A stretch of DNA of 64,000 bases, taken from Oxalobacter formigenes (lineage in GTDB: Bacteria > Pseudomonadota > Gammaproteobacteria > Burkholderiales > Burkholderiaceae_D). The notes under the pieces were generated by a model, which did not search any database, was not told where the DNA came from, and saw only the letters and a list, made by a program, of their open reading frames with translations. Numbering within the stretch: the first letter of the stretch is position 1; each line of letters starts with the position of its first letter. Positions 1 through 10,123 of this stretch are shown here, piece by piece. Made by a program: the position numbers and the translations under genes. The stretch lies in contig JAMPAN010000003.1 in assembly GCA_023667225.1 (NCBI GenBank), positions 1-64,000 on the forward strand, given 5' to 3'.

Positions 1-135
1 AAAAGAGAAGAGAAAACAAAAAACAAAAACAGGAAAAAACAAAAAAGAGGAGAAGAGGAAAGCAAGAGGCAGAAAGGCAGATTAGAGCTGATAGAACAGA
101 GAGCGCATTCCGATGAGGAGCCAGTCTGTTTTTAA
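1..135 (+). other. Thymine-free purine-rich stretch, possibly the 3' end of an upstream gene
   Basis: The first 81 bases contain no T at all and are almost wholly A and G with scattered C. All three forward frames are therefore open here and cannot be told apart by stop codons. The frame beginning at base 1 stays open longest, to a TAA at 133-135, and would give a Lys/Arg/Glu-rich tail ending in LIEQRAHSDEEPVCF. It may be the charged C-terminus of a gene lying left of the window, or a non-coding purine tract. I cannot decide from this fragment. Confidence 0.35.
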
Positions 136-176
136 AACGGGACGATTGTGAAAGATATTGTGCTTAATGGCTGCTT

Positions 177-203
177 TTGTTGTCGCCAAAAAATCTATAT
201 AAT
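177..203 (+). promoter_or_regulatory. Probable sigma70 promoter of guaB-guaA
   Basis: A perfect TATAAT sits at 198-203, about 26 bases before the guaB start. The best -35 is weak: TTGTTG at 177-182 (15-base spacer) or TTTTGT at 175-180 (17-base spacer). A Shine-Dalgarno AGGA at 220-223 lies six bases before the ATG at 230. I see no PurR-like palindrome that I can support. Confidence 0.5.
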
Positions 204-226
204 TCTCTTTTGTGCCAACAGGATAG

Positions 227-1690
<1,464 letters not shown>

Positions 1691-1767
1691 CCAGGTTGCA
1701 TTTCAGCACCACGCAGGTTCGGGTGATTGGCCCTGGTCTGTATGACTCTTCAACCGGAATATGATGT

Positions 1768-3369
1768 ATGCATTCACGAATCCTGATAATTGATTTTGGT
1801 TCCCAGGTTACCCAGTTGATCGCTCGCCGTGTGCGCGAGGCAGGTATTTTTTCCGAGGTAATTCCTTATGATGCCGGTGAGGAATATGTGCGCGGTTATG
1901 GCAGCGATGGATCATTGCGAGGCATTATCCTTTCGGGTGGCCCGGAAAGTGTGACGGAAGGGGATACTCCCCGTGCGCCGCAGGCGGTGTTTGAGCGGGG
2001 CGTGCCGGTTTTGGGTATCTGTTACGGTATGCAGACTATGGCGGCGCAGCTTGGCGGCCGGGTTGAAAATGGGAAAATCCGTGAATTCGGTTATGCTGAA
2101 GTTAAAGTTTGCCAGCCTACTGCCCTTCTGGCAGGGATTCATGATGCGGTTTCACCGGAAGGAGACAGCATTCTTCGGGTCTGGATGAGCCATGGTGACA
2201 AGGTGGCAGTTATGCCACCGGGTTTTGCGCTGGTAGCTTCAAATGAGGCTTGTCCTGTTGCAGGCATGGCGGATGAGGCGCGCCGTTTTTATGCGGTGCA
2301 GTTTCATCCGGAAGTGACTCACACTGTGCAGGGCAAGGCGATTCTGGCACGGTTTGTCCATGAGATTTGCGGATGCAAGCCGGACTGGAATATGTCGGAT
2401 TATGTGGAGGAAGCGGTTTATGCCATCAGGAAGCAGGTAGGCAACGAGGGCGTGATTCTCGGCTTATCCGGCGGGGTGGATTCCAGTGTTGCGGCTGCCC
2501 TGATTCATCGCGCCATCGGTAACCAGCTGACGTGTGTTTTTGTGGATCATGGCTTGTTGCGTTTGAATGAAGCAAAGATGGTCATGGAGATGTTTGCACG
2601 GAGCCTGGGGGTTAAGGTGGTGCATGTAGATGCCTCTGCCCAGTTCATGCGGTGTCTGGCAGGGGTAACTGACCCTGAGGAAAAACGCAAGATTATCGGG
2701 CGGGAATTTGTGGAAGTGTTCCAGGCAGAGGCTGCCAAGATACAGGGTGCACGGTGGCTGGCGCAAGGCACGATTTATCCGGATGTGATTGAAAGTGCCG
2801 GGAAAGGCAAAAAAGGGCATACGATCAAGAGCCATCACAATGTGGGCGGCCTGCCGGAAGAATTGAACCTGAAACTGCTGGAGCCGTTGCGCAAGCTTTT
2901 CAAGGATGAGGTGCGTGAATTGGGGCTGGCGCTTGGTTTGCCGCCTGAAATGGTATATCGCCATCCTTTCCCCGGTCCTGGTTTGGGTGTGCGCATTCTT
3001 GGCGAAGTGCGGCTGGAATATGCCGATTTGTTGAGGCGGGCTGATGCCATTTTTATTGAGGAATTGAGGAAAACGCCGGTTGATACTGCCGGGAGTGATG
3101 GCACAAGCTGGTATGATGCTACCAGCCAGGCGTTTGCGGTATTTTTGCCGGTGAAATCAGTGGGGGTGATGGGCGATGGCCGCACTTATGATTATGTGGT
3201 GGCCCTGCGTGCTGTCCAGACGCAGGATTTTATGACAGCGCAATGGGCGCATTTGCCGCATACGCTTTTGGGCCGTGTTTCCAACCGCATTATCAATGAG
3301 GTGAGAGGCATTAACCGGGTGGTGTATGACATTTCCGGCAAGCCGCCTGCGACGATTGAGTGGGAGTGA
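1768..3369 (+). CDS. guaA: GMP synthase (glutamine-hydrolysing)
   Basis: It aminates XMP to GMP using glutamine and ATP. The 533-residue protein has the expected order: an N-terminal class I glutamine amidotransferase with the nucleophile in GICYGMQ at about residue 85 and the His-Glu pair in QFHPEVTHT near residue 175; then an ATP-pyrophosphatase domain with the P-loop SGGVDSSVA near residue 233; then the C-terminal dimerisation domain ending in PPATIEWE, the characteristic GuaA tail. It lies downstream of guaB and is closed by a strong terminator at 3433-3470. The foreign-looking R-M island begins just after that terminator. Confidence 0.98.
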   Translation: MHSRILIIDFGSQVTQLIARRVREAGIFSEVIPYDAGEEYVRGYGSDGSLRGIILSGGPESVTEGDTPRAPQAVFERGVPVLGICYGMQTMAAQLGGRVENGKIREFGYAEVKVCQPTALLAGIHDAVSPEGDSILRVWMSHGDKVAVMPPGFALVASNEACPVAGMADEARRFYAVQFHPEVTHTVQGKAILARFVHEICGCKPDWNMSDYVEEAVYAIRKQVGNEGVILGLSGGVDSSVAAALIHRAIGNQLTCVFVDHGLLRLNEAKMVMEMFARSLGVKVVHVDASAQFMRCLAGVTDPEEKRKIIGREFVEVFQAEAAKIQGARWLAQGTIYPDVIESAGKGKKGHTIKSHHNVGGLPEELNLKLLEPLRKLFKDEVRELGLALGLPPEMVYRHPFPGPGLGVRILGEVRLEYADLLRRADAIFIEELRKTPVDTAGSDGTSWYDATSQAFAVFLPVKSVGVMGDGRTYDYVVALRAVQTQDFMTAQWAHLPHTLLGRVSNRIINEVRGINRVVYDISGKPPATIEWE

Positions 3370-3432
3370 AATATCAAAACTTAAGTTGAGGCATAAAGCT
3401 TCTACGTTTTATGAATAAGAAAAAGCTATGTT

Positions 3433-3470
3433 AAAAACCCTTACCGAGGTTATCCTCAGTAAGGGTTTTT
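3433..3470 (+). terminator. Rho-independent terminator after guaA
   Basis: A 17-base stem with one mismatch (AAAAACCCTTACCGAGG against its near-complement) and a TTAT loop, with an A-run on the 5' side and a T-run on the 3' side, so it could act in both directions. It ends the guaB-guaA unit about 60 bases after the guaA stop and separates it from the R-M genes. Confidence 0.9.
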
Positions 3471-3566
3471 ATTATTCATCATTATTATACTAGAAATTAT
3501 AAACGTACAAGATTATTAATATCTAAATGGAAAGTGAAATAAATTAAGTCAGAGAGTAATCAAAAT

Positions 3567-4475
3567 ATGTGCAGTAATAAAGTAGAGAAATCATGTTTGA
3601 AGCCGTTTTTAAAATGGGCTGGCGGGAAGGGGCAACTGCTAAAAGAGATCGAAAGGTATTATCCTTTTAATGAGGGCATTACAAAGTATGCAGAGCCATT
3701 CGTTGGCGGCGGCGCAGTCCTGTTTGATATCCTTGGTAGATATGATGTGAAAGAAGTTTATATTAGTGACATCAATGCGGAGCTTATCAACACATATAAG
3801 GTTATTCAAAATGCGATTGATGACCTGGTTAGATTGTTATTACTTTATCAAGCGGAGTATACACCTTTGCATTCTGCACTTCGCAGGCAATATTATATAG
3901 GTAAGCGGGAAAAATTCAATAACCTGAAAGTGAATAGGAATGAAAAGGAAAATATTGAAAAAGCGGCATTAATGATTTTTCTAAATAAAACTTGTTTTAA
4001 TGGGTTATATCGTGTTAATAGAAAAGGTTTTTTTAATGTGCCAATGGGATCTTATAAAAATCCGTTAATTTGCAATGAAAATAGTCTGCGTTATATTTCT
4101 GAGAAGTTGCAGGACGTTACTATTGTATGCGGTGATTATCAGCAATCAGAGAATTTTATAGATAAATATACTTTTGTTTATTTTGACCCTCCTTATCGAC
4201 CAATTACTGATACAGCAGATTTTACAGCTTATACTGAATTGCCTTTTGATGATAAAGCTCAAATTGAACTTGCTAAGTTTGTTGAAAAAGTACATCAAAA
4301 GGGGGCGAGGGTTGTTGTTAGTAATTCTGATCCAAAAAATTCAAATATAAAGGATGATTTCTTTGATGCTATTTATGCTTCTCATAATATAAAACGTGTG
4401 GAAGCAAATCGAATGATTAATTGCAATAGCACAGCAAGGGGAAAGATTAAAGAATTACTGATTAGCAACTATTGA
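3567..4475 (+). CDS. DNA adenine methyltransferase, DpnM/Dam type (M1 of a DpnII-like R-M system)
   Basis: It methylates N6 of adenine, expected in GATC, protecting host DNA from the DpnII-type nuclease encoded two genes downstream. The 302-residue protein shows the alpha-class order: the SAM-binding motif KPFLKWAGGKGQLL at about residues 12-25, FVGGGAVLFDIL soon after, the NKTCFNGLYRVN segment in the middle, and the catalytic DPPY at about residue 207. It begins the AT-rich island. The start is the first ATG of the open frame, with only a weak ribosome-binding site. Specificity for GATC is inferred from the neighbouring endonuclease and from family resemblance to DpnM. An orphan Dam is unlikely given the linkage. 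Confidence 0.93.
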   Translation: MCSNKVEKSCLKPFLKWAGGKGQLLKEIERYYPFNEGITKYAEPFVGGGAVLFDILGRYDVKEVYISDINAELINTYKVIQNAIDDLVRLLLLYQAEYTPLHSALRRQYYIGKREKFNNLKVNRNEKENIEKAALMIFLNKTCFNGLYRVNRKGFFNVPMGSYKNPLICNENSLRYISEKLQDVTIVCGDYQQSENFIDKYTFVYFDPPYRPITDTADFTAYTELPFDDKAQIELAKFVEKVHQKGARVVVSNSDPKNSNIKDDFFDAIYASHNIKRVEANRMINCNSTARGKIKELLISNY

Positions 4476-4492
4476 TTTGATAAGGGGAACCT

Positions 4493-4678
4493 ATGCCTTA
4501 TAGAAAATATGCTGAGTACCCTTGTTGTAGTAAAAGGGTACATGGCCAGGATGAGATTAAAAAATTTGGTGATAGAAAGATGGGGATGGCCGAGAGATTC
4601 CGCAATCCTATTGTAGAGTATGTCGCAGTGCCCGCTGCAAAGCAGGGGGACCTTGTAAAAAGTAAAGTAGAGTTATGA
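4493..4678 (+). CDS. Small ORF of unknown function inside the DpnII-like operon
   Basis: A 61-residue ORF with a good ribosome-binding site (AAGGGGAA just before the ATG). Its stop overlaps the start of the endonuclease gene as ATGA, so translation of the nuclease may be coupled to it. The product is basic, with an early CC pair, a central GQDEIKKFGDRKMGMAERF segment and no membrane segment. I do not recognise a family. It lies between methyltransferase and nuclease, where some R-M systems carry a control gene, but no helix-turn-helix is evident. It could be a genuine small protein or a leader ORF that tunes nuclease translation. Confidence 0.5.
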   Translation: MPYRKYAEYPCCSKRVHGQDEIKKFGDRKMGMAERFRNPIVEYVAVPAAKQGDLVKSKVEL

Positions 4679-5535
4679 AAAGAGACTTTAATAGCTGGAT
4701 ATCCGGTTTTCGTGATAGTATCGCTGACTATAGTTATTATATTGATTTTGACAAAGTCCATCGAAATGTAGATGCGATTAAAGTTGAATTAAATATTTTA
4801 AACTCACTGATAGGATCAAAAAACATTGAGTTAGAATTTGAGAATTTATTTATACGGTATCCGGAAATCTTGAAGTGTATTCCTCTTCTTTTGGCGGTTC
4901 GGACCAGCAGGATATATGCCATTGATGTGGATGGAGAGTTTAAATACGATTTTAGGCGTGCAAATTTATCTGTAGAAGAGTATAAGGTTTTTATGCGGAA
5001 GACTGGATTGTTTGATCTGATTGCTAATCATATTATAAATAATCTGGTTGATTATGCTACTGGTGTGGAAACGGGATTAGATTCCAATGGACGCAAGAAC
5101 CGTGGCGGACATTTGATGGAGAATTTGGTAGAGAGTTTTATTAAGCGGGCGGGATTCATAAAAGGCAAAACTTATTTTAAGGAAATGTATATTCATCAAA
5201 TTACTGAACGCTGGAGGATTAATCTTTCTGCGATATCTAATAAGGGGAAAATGGAAAAACGTTTTGACTATGTTATCAAAACTGATGCCATGATATATGG
5301 AATTGAAACAAACTTTTATAGCAGCGGTGGTTCAAAACTCAATGAAACAGCGAGAAGCTATAAGACATTAGCCCTGGAATCGGCCTCTATTAATGGTTTT
5401 ACTTTTGTTTGGTTCACAGATGGAAAAGGATGGATAGGAGCAAGAAATAATCTGGAAGAAACTTTTGATGTTATGGATCATATCTATAATATTAATGACC
5501 TGGAGAACAGTATCATTGAGAAGGTTCTTATATAA
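4675..5535 (+). CDS. Type II restriction endonuclease, DpnII family (predicted GATC)
   Basis: The 286-residue protein closely follows the DpnII/MboI family as I know it, a family of about 288 residues: an N-terminal DFDKVHRNV segment, NILNSLIGSKNIE near residue 45, YPEILKCIPLLLAVR near residue 65, TGVETGLDSNGRKNRGG near residue 140, and a C-terminal NFYSSGGSKLNETARSYK block followed by the ITDG-like FTDGKGWIGA. It should cut unmethylated GATC. Its start overlaps the stop of the upstream small ORF, and its own stop overlaps the start of the next methyltransferase (TAATG), so the operon is translationally linked. The region is visibly AT-rich compared with guaA, which fits horizontal acquisition. 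Confidence 0.93.
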   Translation: MKRDFNSWISGFRDSIADYSYYIDFDKVHRNVDAIKVELNILNSLIGSKNIELEFENLFIRYPEILKCIPLLLAVRTSRIYAIDVDGEFKYDFRRANLSVEEYKVFMRKTGLFDLIANHIINNLVDYATGVETGLDSNGRKNRGGHLMENLVESFIKRAGFIKGKTYFKEMYIHQITERWRINLSAISNKGKMEKRFDYVIKTDAMIYGIETNFYSSGGSKLNETARSYKTLALESASINGFTFVWFTDGKGWIGARNNLEETFDVMDHIYNINDLENSIIEKVLI

Positions 5536-6281
5536 TGGCAAGGAAGATAACATGCTGGGAGCCGGAAAATTTTGAGCTTGAAATGACGACGCATTGGTCT
5601 TTCCCTATGCGCGGCAATTGGGCTACTCATGATGCCAAATGGCGAGGAAACTGGTCGCCATATATTCCCAGAAATATTTTGCTCCGCTATTCTGAAGAGG
5701 GAGATTTAGTTCTGGATCAGTTTGTTGGTGGTGGAACAACACTGATAGAAGCCAAGTTATTGAACCGTAATATTATAGGAGTAGATGTCAATGATCTTGC
5801 TCTTGCACGATGTACAGAAAAGATTGATTTTCGATACGATAATGCAAAGGGTGAAGTGTATATTCGTAAAGGCGATGCACGTCATCTTGACTTCATATCA
5901 GACAGCAGTATTGACCTTATTTGTACCCATCCTCCTTATGCCGATATCATTCAATACAGTGAGGATATAGAGGCTGACCTATCGCACCTAAAAGTAAAGG
6001 ACTTTCTTGAGGAAATGAAAGCGGTAGCTTCCGAGAGTTATCGTGTCCTGAAGAAGGATAAATTTTGTGCTATTTTAATGGGCGATACTCGACAAAAAGG
6101 ACATATGATGCCTATGTCATTTGAAGTTATGCATATTTTTGAGAACGCTGGTTTCAAACTTAAAGAGTTAATTATTAAAGAACAACACAACTGCAGAGCA
6201 ACAGGATATTGGAAAACAAGTAGTGTAAAGTATAATTTTTTGCTGATTGCTCATGAATATCTTTTTGTATTTAAAAAGTGA
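5535..6281 (+). CDS. Second DNA methyltransferase of the DpnII-like operon, HPPY type
   Basis: A 248-residue SAM-dependent DNA methylase. It has a SAM-binding motif DQFVGGGTTLIEAK near residue 62, an acidic GVDVNDLAL loop, and the catalytic segment THPPYADIIQYS near residue 133, so motif I precedes motif IV. In the classical DpnII system the second enzyme, DpnA, has the opposite order (DPPY first, FVGSGTT last). This is therefore not a simple DpnA homologue. The H-PP-Y tetrad leaves N4-cytosine or N6-adenine as possible targets. It is encoded last in the operon with a TAATG overlap. By position it could protect single-stranded or hemimethylated DNA as DpnA does, but that is inference. Confidence 0.85.
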   Translation: MARKITCWEPENFELEMTTHWSFPMRGNWATHDAKWRGNWSPYIPRNILLRYSEEGDLVLDQFVGGGTTLIEAKLLNRNIIGVDVNDLALARCTEKIDFRYDNAKGEVYIRKGDARHLDFISDSSIDLICTHPPYADIIQYSEDIEADLSHLKVKDFLEEMKAVASESYRVLKKDKFCAILMGDTRQKGHMMPMSFEVMHIFENAGFKLKELIIKEQHNCRATGYWKTSSVKYNFLLIAHEYLFVFKK

Positions 6282-6312
6282 GGGTTGCAATAATCAGCAA
6301 GTTATTTAAGTG

Positions 6313-6465
6313 ATGTTTTTTTTGATGGTATTATATTTTTGGATTCATTTTTTGGGGGGGATAAGCAATGGCTTTTTAGTGGAGATGCTTTTTATAACAT
6401 TAATATGTGCGCTTATTAGAAGAAAATTTCAAAAGAAGAGAAGAGGCTCAAATCAAAAACAATAA
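6313..6465 (+). CDS. Possible 50-residue membrane protein
   Basis: An ORF of 50 codons reads as two short hydrophobic stretches (residues 2-16 and 21-34) followed by a strongly basic tail (RRKFQKKRRG). Hydrophobic residues with a positive C-terminus suggest an inner-membrane peptide, but there is only a weak ribosome-binding site. It contains a run of seven G at 6354-6360. It lies just before the decayed gene at 6484-7287 and may once have been its partner. I do not recognise it, and it may be chance in AT-rich DNA. Confidence 0.3.
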   Translation: MFFLMVLYFWIHFLGGISNGFLVEMLFITLICALIRRKFQKKRRGSNQKQ

Positions 6466-6483
6466 TTAAACAAATAAATAATA

Positions 6484-7287
6484 GGGCGGGAATACACAGA
6501 TTGCTATTCAGTATAATTATTATATAAAACAAAAAATAATGAATGAAATTAAAACAGTTATTATGGCTTAACAGCACAGGATGCATCTGCTTTAGTAATA
6601 AAGTTGTTTATAGATAATTTTCCCAAACTACAGGAAGAGGCGAGGAAGGTTGCAGAAGGGCGAGCAAGGGAGTTTTACGGAGTTACAATAGCTAAATTAG
6701 AGAGGCAAGGCAAAAAAGATTTTTCTGAATTTCCAGATCCTGATATTCATTATATTTTAAGCAAATCACATTGTGAGTGTACTCGTTTTGGAACAGCATA
6801 AGTTATGCGAATTATTGAGTGAAATTGTTATTGCTGAATAAATTATGACAATGATTATTATATAAAAAATCCTTTGGATAATGCGGTAGATGCTGTAAAA
6901 TTATTAACAGAGTATCATTTGAATTATTTTGTCACTTATTTTCTTGTGCAAGGAAACAAAAATAAATGATATTAAACAATTGAAACGCTTCAAAATCATT
7001 TTGGAGATATTTGTTTAAAATTACCAGTTCCAGAAAATATAGGAAATAGTGTTCTATTTCCCAATATACATAGATTGCTTACGCTTTCTTTTAGTGTGGC
7101 CGATGATATATGTTCTAGGCGTTATAATTTAGATCTTGATGAGGTTAAGAAAATATTGCCATCAGAAATGAAGGCTGTGCCTGGTGATTATGGACTTTCT
7201 CTGTTTGGGATTATAATTGCAATTATAAATATACAGAGCAAAACAGAGTTAAAACCTGATTCTAAGATATGGCTTAAGGTTCTTTAG
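6484..7287 (+). pseudogene. Decayed gene resembling the LPO_1073/Vpar_1526 family
   Basis: Conceptual translation with several frame changes gives pieces of one protein in order: GGNTQIAIQ; then YGLTAQDASALVIKLFIDNF followed by PKLQEEARKVAEGRAREFYG and FPDPDIHYILSKSHCECTRF (about 6565-6800); then KLCELLSEIVIAE; then NPLDNAVDAVKLLTEYHLNY; then a last block from about 7000 to 7287. The beginning looks like the LPO_1073/Vpar_1526 family as I remember it (a GGN-T-QI start, a GLT-QDA segment, a PKLQEEA helix, a PD-Y motif). At least three frameshifts and several stops make it non-functional. Its position between two R-M systems suggests a former defence or mobile-element gene. The family name is from memory and needs a profile search. 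Confidence 0.65.
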
Positions 7288-7380
7288 AAAAGAGAATGAT
7301 AATATTCTTTCTTCGTTATCTGTATGTCAAAGAAGTGAAAAGGTCGCTCAGTTAGAATCAGAAAACAACAGAAATCTCGT

Positions 7381-7974
7381 ATGAATAGATGGCTTTGCTT
7401 TGGTCTGTATGCGGTTATAGTCTGTTTTTTCTCTGCGTGCAATGGTCGCGGTAAATTTCCTTGCGATTTTGATACAAGTTCTGATATTGGCACTTGCCAG
7501 ACCATTGGGAAGTATGAAGAAAGTGTTTATTGCTTTGAAGGGACTGATGGAATGCCCGAAAATGAAACGGTTGCTGTCATGAAGGGCAGGGCTGAAAGCG
7601 GATATTCTTTGGCGATGCCCAATCCTTTCGTGAGTTGTGACAGTATGGAGGAAGCTGCCAGGCTGGCAGGTTTTGATATGGTTCTCCCAAAAATGCCAGA
7701 CAGACTGGAGGTTTTGAAGGGCGTGATGATTCAGGCGTTTTATGAAGAGAACGGGAAGGATATGCTGATTCGCAAGGCAAGGGGTGAGAGGGATATCAGC
7801 GGAGATTACAATCATTATGCCCAGGCAGAAACCGTAGACGGTATAACTATCAAGGGAGAAAATAACACGTTTTTTCTTGCTGTTTGGGCACAAGGCGGAT
7901 ATGTTTACTCTATCAGTGTAAGCCGGGCGCTCTCCCAGGCGGGTTTGTTAGCTTTGGTTGCTGTTGTTCGATAA
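7381..7974 (+). CDS. Putative lipoprotein with DUF4367-like domain
   Basis: A 197-residue protein with a hydrophobic signal ending in a lipobox-like FFSAC (Cys at about residue 20), so it is probably a lipid-anchored envelope protein. The mature part has NPFVSCDSMEEAARLAGFDM near residue 80 and a C-terminal block including DISGDYNHYA, GITIKGENN and GGYVYSISVSRALSQ. That pattern resembles DUF4367-type extracellular proteins common in gut Firmicutes. The ribosome-binding site is poor and no operon partner is evident. It lies within the AT-rich island between the decayed gene and the second R-M system. Function is unknown. Confidence 0.7.
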   Translation: MNRWLCFGLYAVIVCFFSACNGRGKFPCDFDTSSDIGTCQTIGKYEESVYCFEGTDGMPENETVAVMKGRAESGYSLAMPNPFVSCDSMEEAARLAGFDMVLPKMPDRLEVLKGVMIQAFYEENGKDMLIRKARGERDISGDYNHYAQAETVDGITIKGENNTFFLAVWAQGGYVYSISVSRALSQAGLLALVAVVR

Positions 7975-8283
7975 TTCTAGTTAAAGTTTCACTGAACTTG
8001 ATCTATTTTTTATTCAATAGAGAGATTGTTAAGGTGATTGTGCTTTTTAAAGAAAGTATTTTAGAATTAATAAATTTTTGATATGCTTATAAGCTTACTT
8101 AGATACAAGATTTAATAGCAGCGTTTACGTATTTTTTGTACGTTGAGATTGTGTTTTCAATCATATCATTAATGAAATATTAGTGTATTAGTCAGGTGGT
8201 ATTAACATTTTTGTAGTTAATCTTGATGATTGGGTAGAAGTGATTGGAGTAGATACAATTTTTACATAAATTGAGGCAGCAAA
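7975..8283. other. AT-rich intergenic stretch
   Basis: About 300 bases between the lipoprotein and the cytosine methyltransferase. It is very AT-rich with short stop-riddled frames. It presumably holds the promoter of the second R-M operon, but no element is convincing. I see no gene, repeat or RNA here. Confidence 0.5.
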
Positions 8284-9279
8284 TTGACCAGTGTAGTTAG
8301 AAAAAAGCAGATTATACAGCAGCCATTAACTTGTGTTGAAATATGTGCGGGTGCAGGAGGACAAGCGCTTGGCCTAGCTATGGCAGGTTTTGTTCATGTG
8401 GCTCTCGTAGAATATGAAGCTGATTACTGTGCAGTTTTGAAAGAAAACCGGCCAGAATGGAATGTGATATGTGCAGATGTTCGTGAATTTGATGGGCGTC
8501 TGTATAAAGGGGTAGATTTGTTAGCAGGTGGAGTGCCATGTCCTCCATTCTCTGTAGCTGGAAAACAACTTGGCCAAAAAGATGAACGTGACTTATTTCC
8601 GGAAGCAATTAGACTAGTACAAGAAATAAAACCTAGGGCAATTATGCTGGAGAACGTTAAAGGCTTTTTGAATCCGAGTTTTGAAATATATCGAGGCCAT
8701 ATTTTTAAGTCACTTGAAAATTTAGGATATGTTATACAGATAAAGTTGCTTAACGCTTCAAATTTTGGAGTTCCTCAGCTTCGGCCGAGAGTTATTATTA
8801 TCGGGATACGAAAAGATCAATTTGGGAAATTTGTTTATCCTGAGGATGAGACTGGTAGTGCGAAAACAGTTGGAGAAACGCTCTATGACTTAATGTCTGA
8901 AAATAAGTGGGTTGGTGCAAAACAATGGGCAGCTCAAGCAGATCGCATCGCTCCAACATTAGTAGGTGGCTCTAAAAAGCATGGCGGGCCTGATCTAGGC
9001 CCGACAAGAGCGAGAAATGCATGGGCCGAATTAGGTATTGATGGTCGTGGAATTGCAGATTCAGCACCTATGCCGGAATTTGATGGTATGCCACGTCTTA
9101 CCAGCCGTATGATGGCGAGAATTCAGGGGTTTCCAGATACTTGGACTTTTGGTAAACGTAAAACGATTGCTTGCCGGATGATTGGGAATGCCTTTCCTCC
9201 TCCTGTTGCCAGGGCATTAGGAGAAAAAATAAAGGAGTGCTTAGCATATGGATGCATTGATAGCGGAAGCGAGATTTAA
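8284..9279 (+). CDS. DNA (cytosine-5) methyltransferase of an NgoMIV-like R-M system
   Basis: It transfers a methyl group to C5 of cytosine, predicted within GCCGGC from its partner nuclease. The 331-residue protein shows the canonical m5C order: motif I EICAGAGGQALGLAMAG near residue 19, catalytic motif IV GGVPCPPFSVAGKQ near residue 82, motif VI MLENVKGF near residue 121, motif VIII QLRPRVIIIG near residue 163, then a target-recognition region, motif IX (RIQGFPDTW) and motif X (MIGNAFPPPVARALG). It uses a TTG start with GAGGC upstream. The reading frame overlaps the nuclease gene by 32 bases. Exact specificity should be read from base modification data. Confidence 0.93.
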   Translation: MTSVVRKKQIIQQPLTCVEICAGAGGQALGLAMAGFVHVALVEYEADYCAVLKENRPEWNVICADVREFDGRLYKGVDLLAGGVPCPPFSVAGKQLGQKDERDLFPEAIRLVQEIKPRAIMLENVKGFLNPSFEIYRGHIFKSLENLGYVIQIKLLNASNFGVPQLRPRVIIIGIRKDQFGKFVYPEDETGSAKTVGETLYDLMSENKWVGAKQWAAQADRIAPTLVGGSKKHGGPDLGPTRARNAWAELGIDGRGIADSAPMPEFDGMPRLTSRMMARIQGFPDTWTFGKRKTIACRMIGNAFPPPVARALGEKIKECLAYGCIDSGSEI

Positions 9280-10123
9280 TTTTCATAAGCAATTATTTGA
9301 AACAAATACATTAACTCTAACTTCTAGCGGAGTAGTATCTAATGCAGATACTGGTAGCAGAGGGTCAAGAGCTATATCTAGAAAGATTGTTGATATTCTT
9401 ATTGATAAATGCCATTATGTTATTAATCAGACAGATAAAATATCTGGGCAAACGTTAGGTAGGCAATTTGAGTTGCTTACTATGCGATTTTTGCAAGATA
9501 CATTTCCTCTTCTCCAGAATCTGCGTCCTGGGCGCTGGACAATTTTGCAGTTGGGTAATAATAACAAGCTTAAGACAAGTGATTTTGCGCAGTATGAACA
9601 TTTAGCTTATTTAAATGCGTTGACTGCAAAAAATGCGCAGCTTGCCGCTGTATTAGGAAATGATTATCTTGTGTCACCTGATGTTGTGATATATCGTGAT
9701 TTATATGAAGATGCCGAGATAAATAAATTACAGTATGTAGTTAGTGAAAATATTAGTAAGATGGCAGATATTAGGAAAATCAATGACGGTAAACCAATAT
9801 TGCATGCTAGTGTATCTGTTAAATATACGATGAGAAGTGACCGTGCGCAAAATAGCCGTACAGAAGCCTTAAACTTGATTCGTAACCGAAAAGGACATCT
9901 TCCACATATTGTGGTAGTAACGGCGGAGCCAACACCTAGCCGTCTTGCATCATTAGCTCTAGGTACAGGCGATATTGATTGTATGTATCATTTTGCTTTA
10001 TATGAGCTAATTCAGGCAGTTAAGGAAGTTGGTTCGGAAGATGCAATTGAAACACTGGAAATGCTTTTTCAGGGTAGGCGTCTGAAAGATATTTCTGATC
10101 TACCATTGGATTTGTCTGTGTAA
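9248..10123 (+). CDS. Type II restriction endonuclease, NgoMIV family (predicted GCCGGC)
   Basis: The 291-residue protein resembles NgoMIV along its length. The expected active-site residues are present with a constant offset of five from NgoMIV numbering as I recall it: Glu75 in GRQFELL, Asp145 in SPDVVIYRD and Lys192 in SVSVKY. NgoMIV has Ser-Cys-Lys at the last site; here it is Ser-Val-Lys, a conservative change. The long conserved block from ALNLIRNRKG through DIDCMYHFAL is intact. A GGAG ribosome-binding site lies before the ATG, which is embedded in the methyltransferase tail. The stop overlaps the vsr start (TAATG). It should be a tetrameric enzyme cutting unmethylated sites. Confidence 0.9.
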   Translation: MDALIAEARFNFHKQLFETNTLTLTSSGVVSNADTGSRGSRAISRKIVDILIDKCHYVINQTDKISGQTLGRQFELLTMRFLQDTFPLLQNLRPGRWTILQLGNNNKLKTSDFAQYEHLAYLNALTAKNAQLAAVLGNDYLVSPDVVIYRDLYEDAEINKLQYVVSENISKMADIRKINDGKPILHASVSVKYTMRSDRAQNSRTEALNLIRNRKGHLPHIVVVTAEPTPSRLASLALGTGDIDCMYHFALYELIQAVKEVGSEDAIETLEMLFQGRRLKDISDLPLDLSV

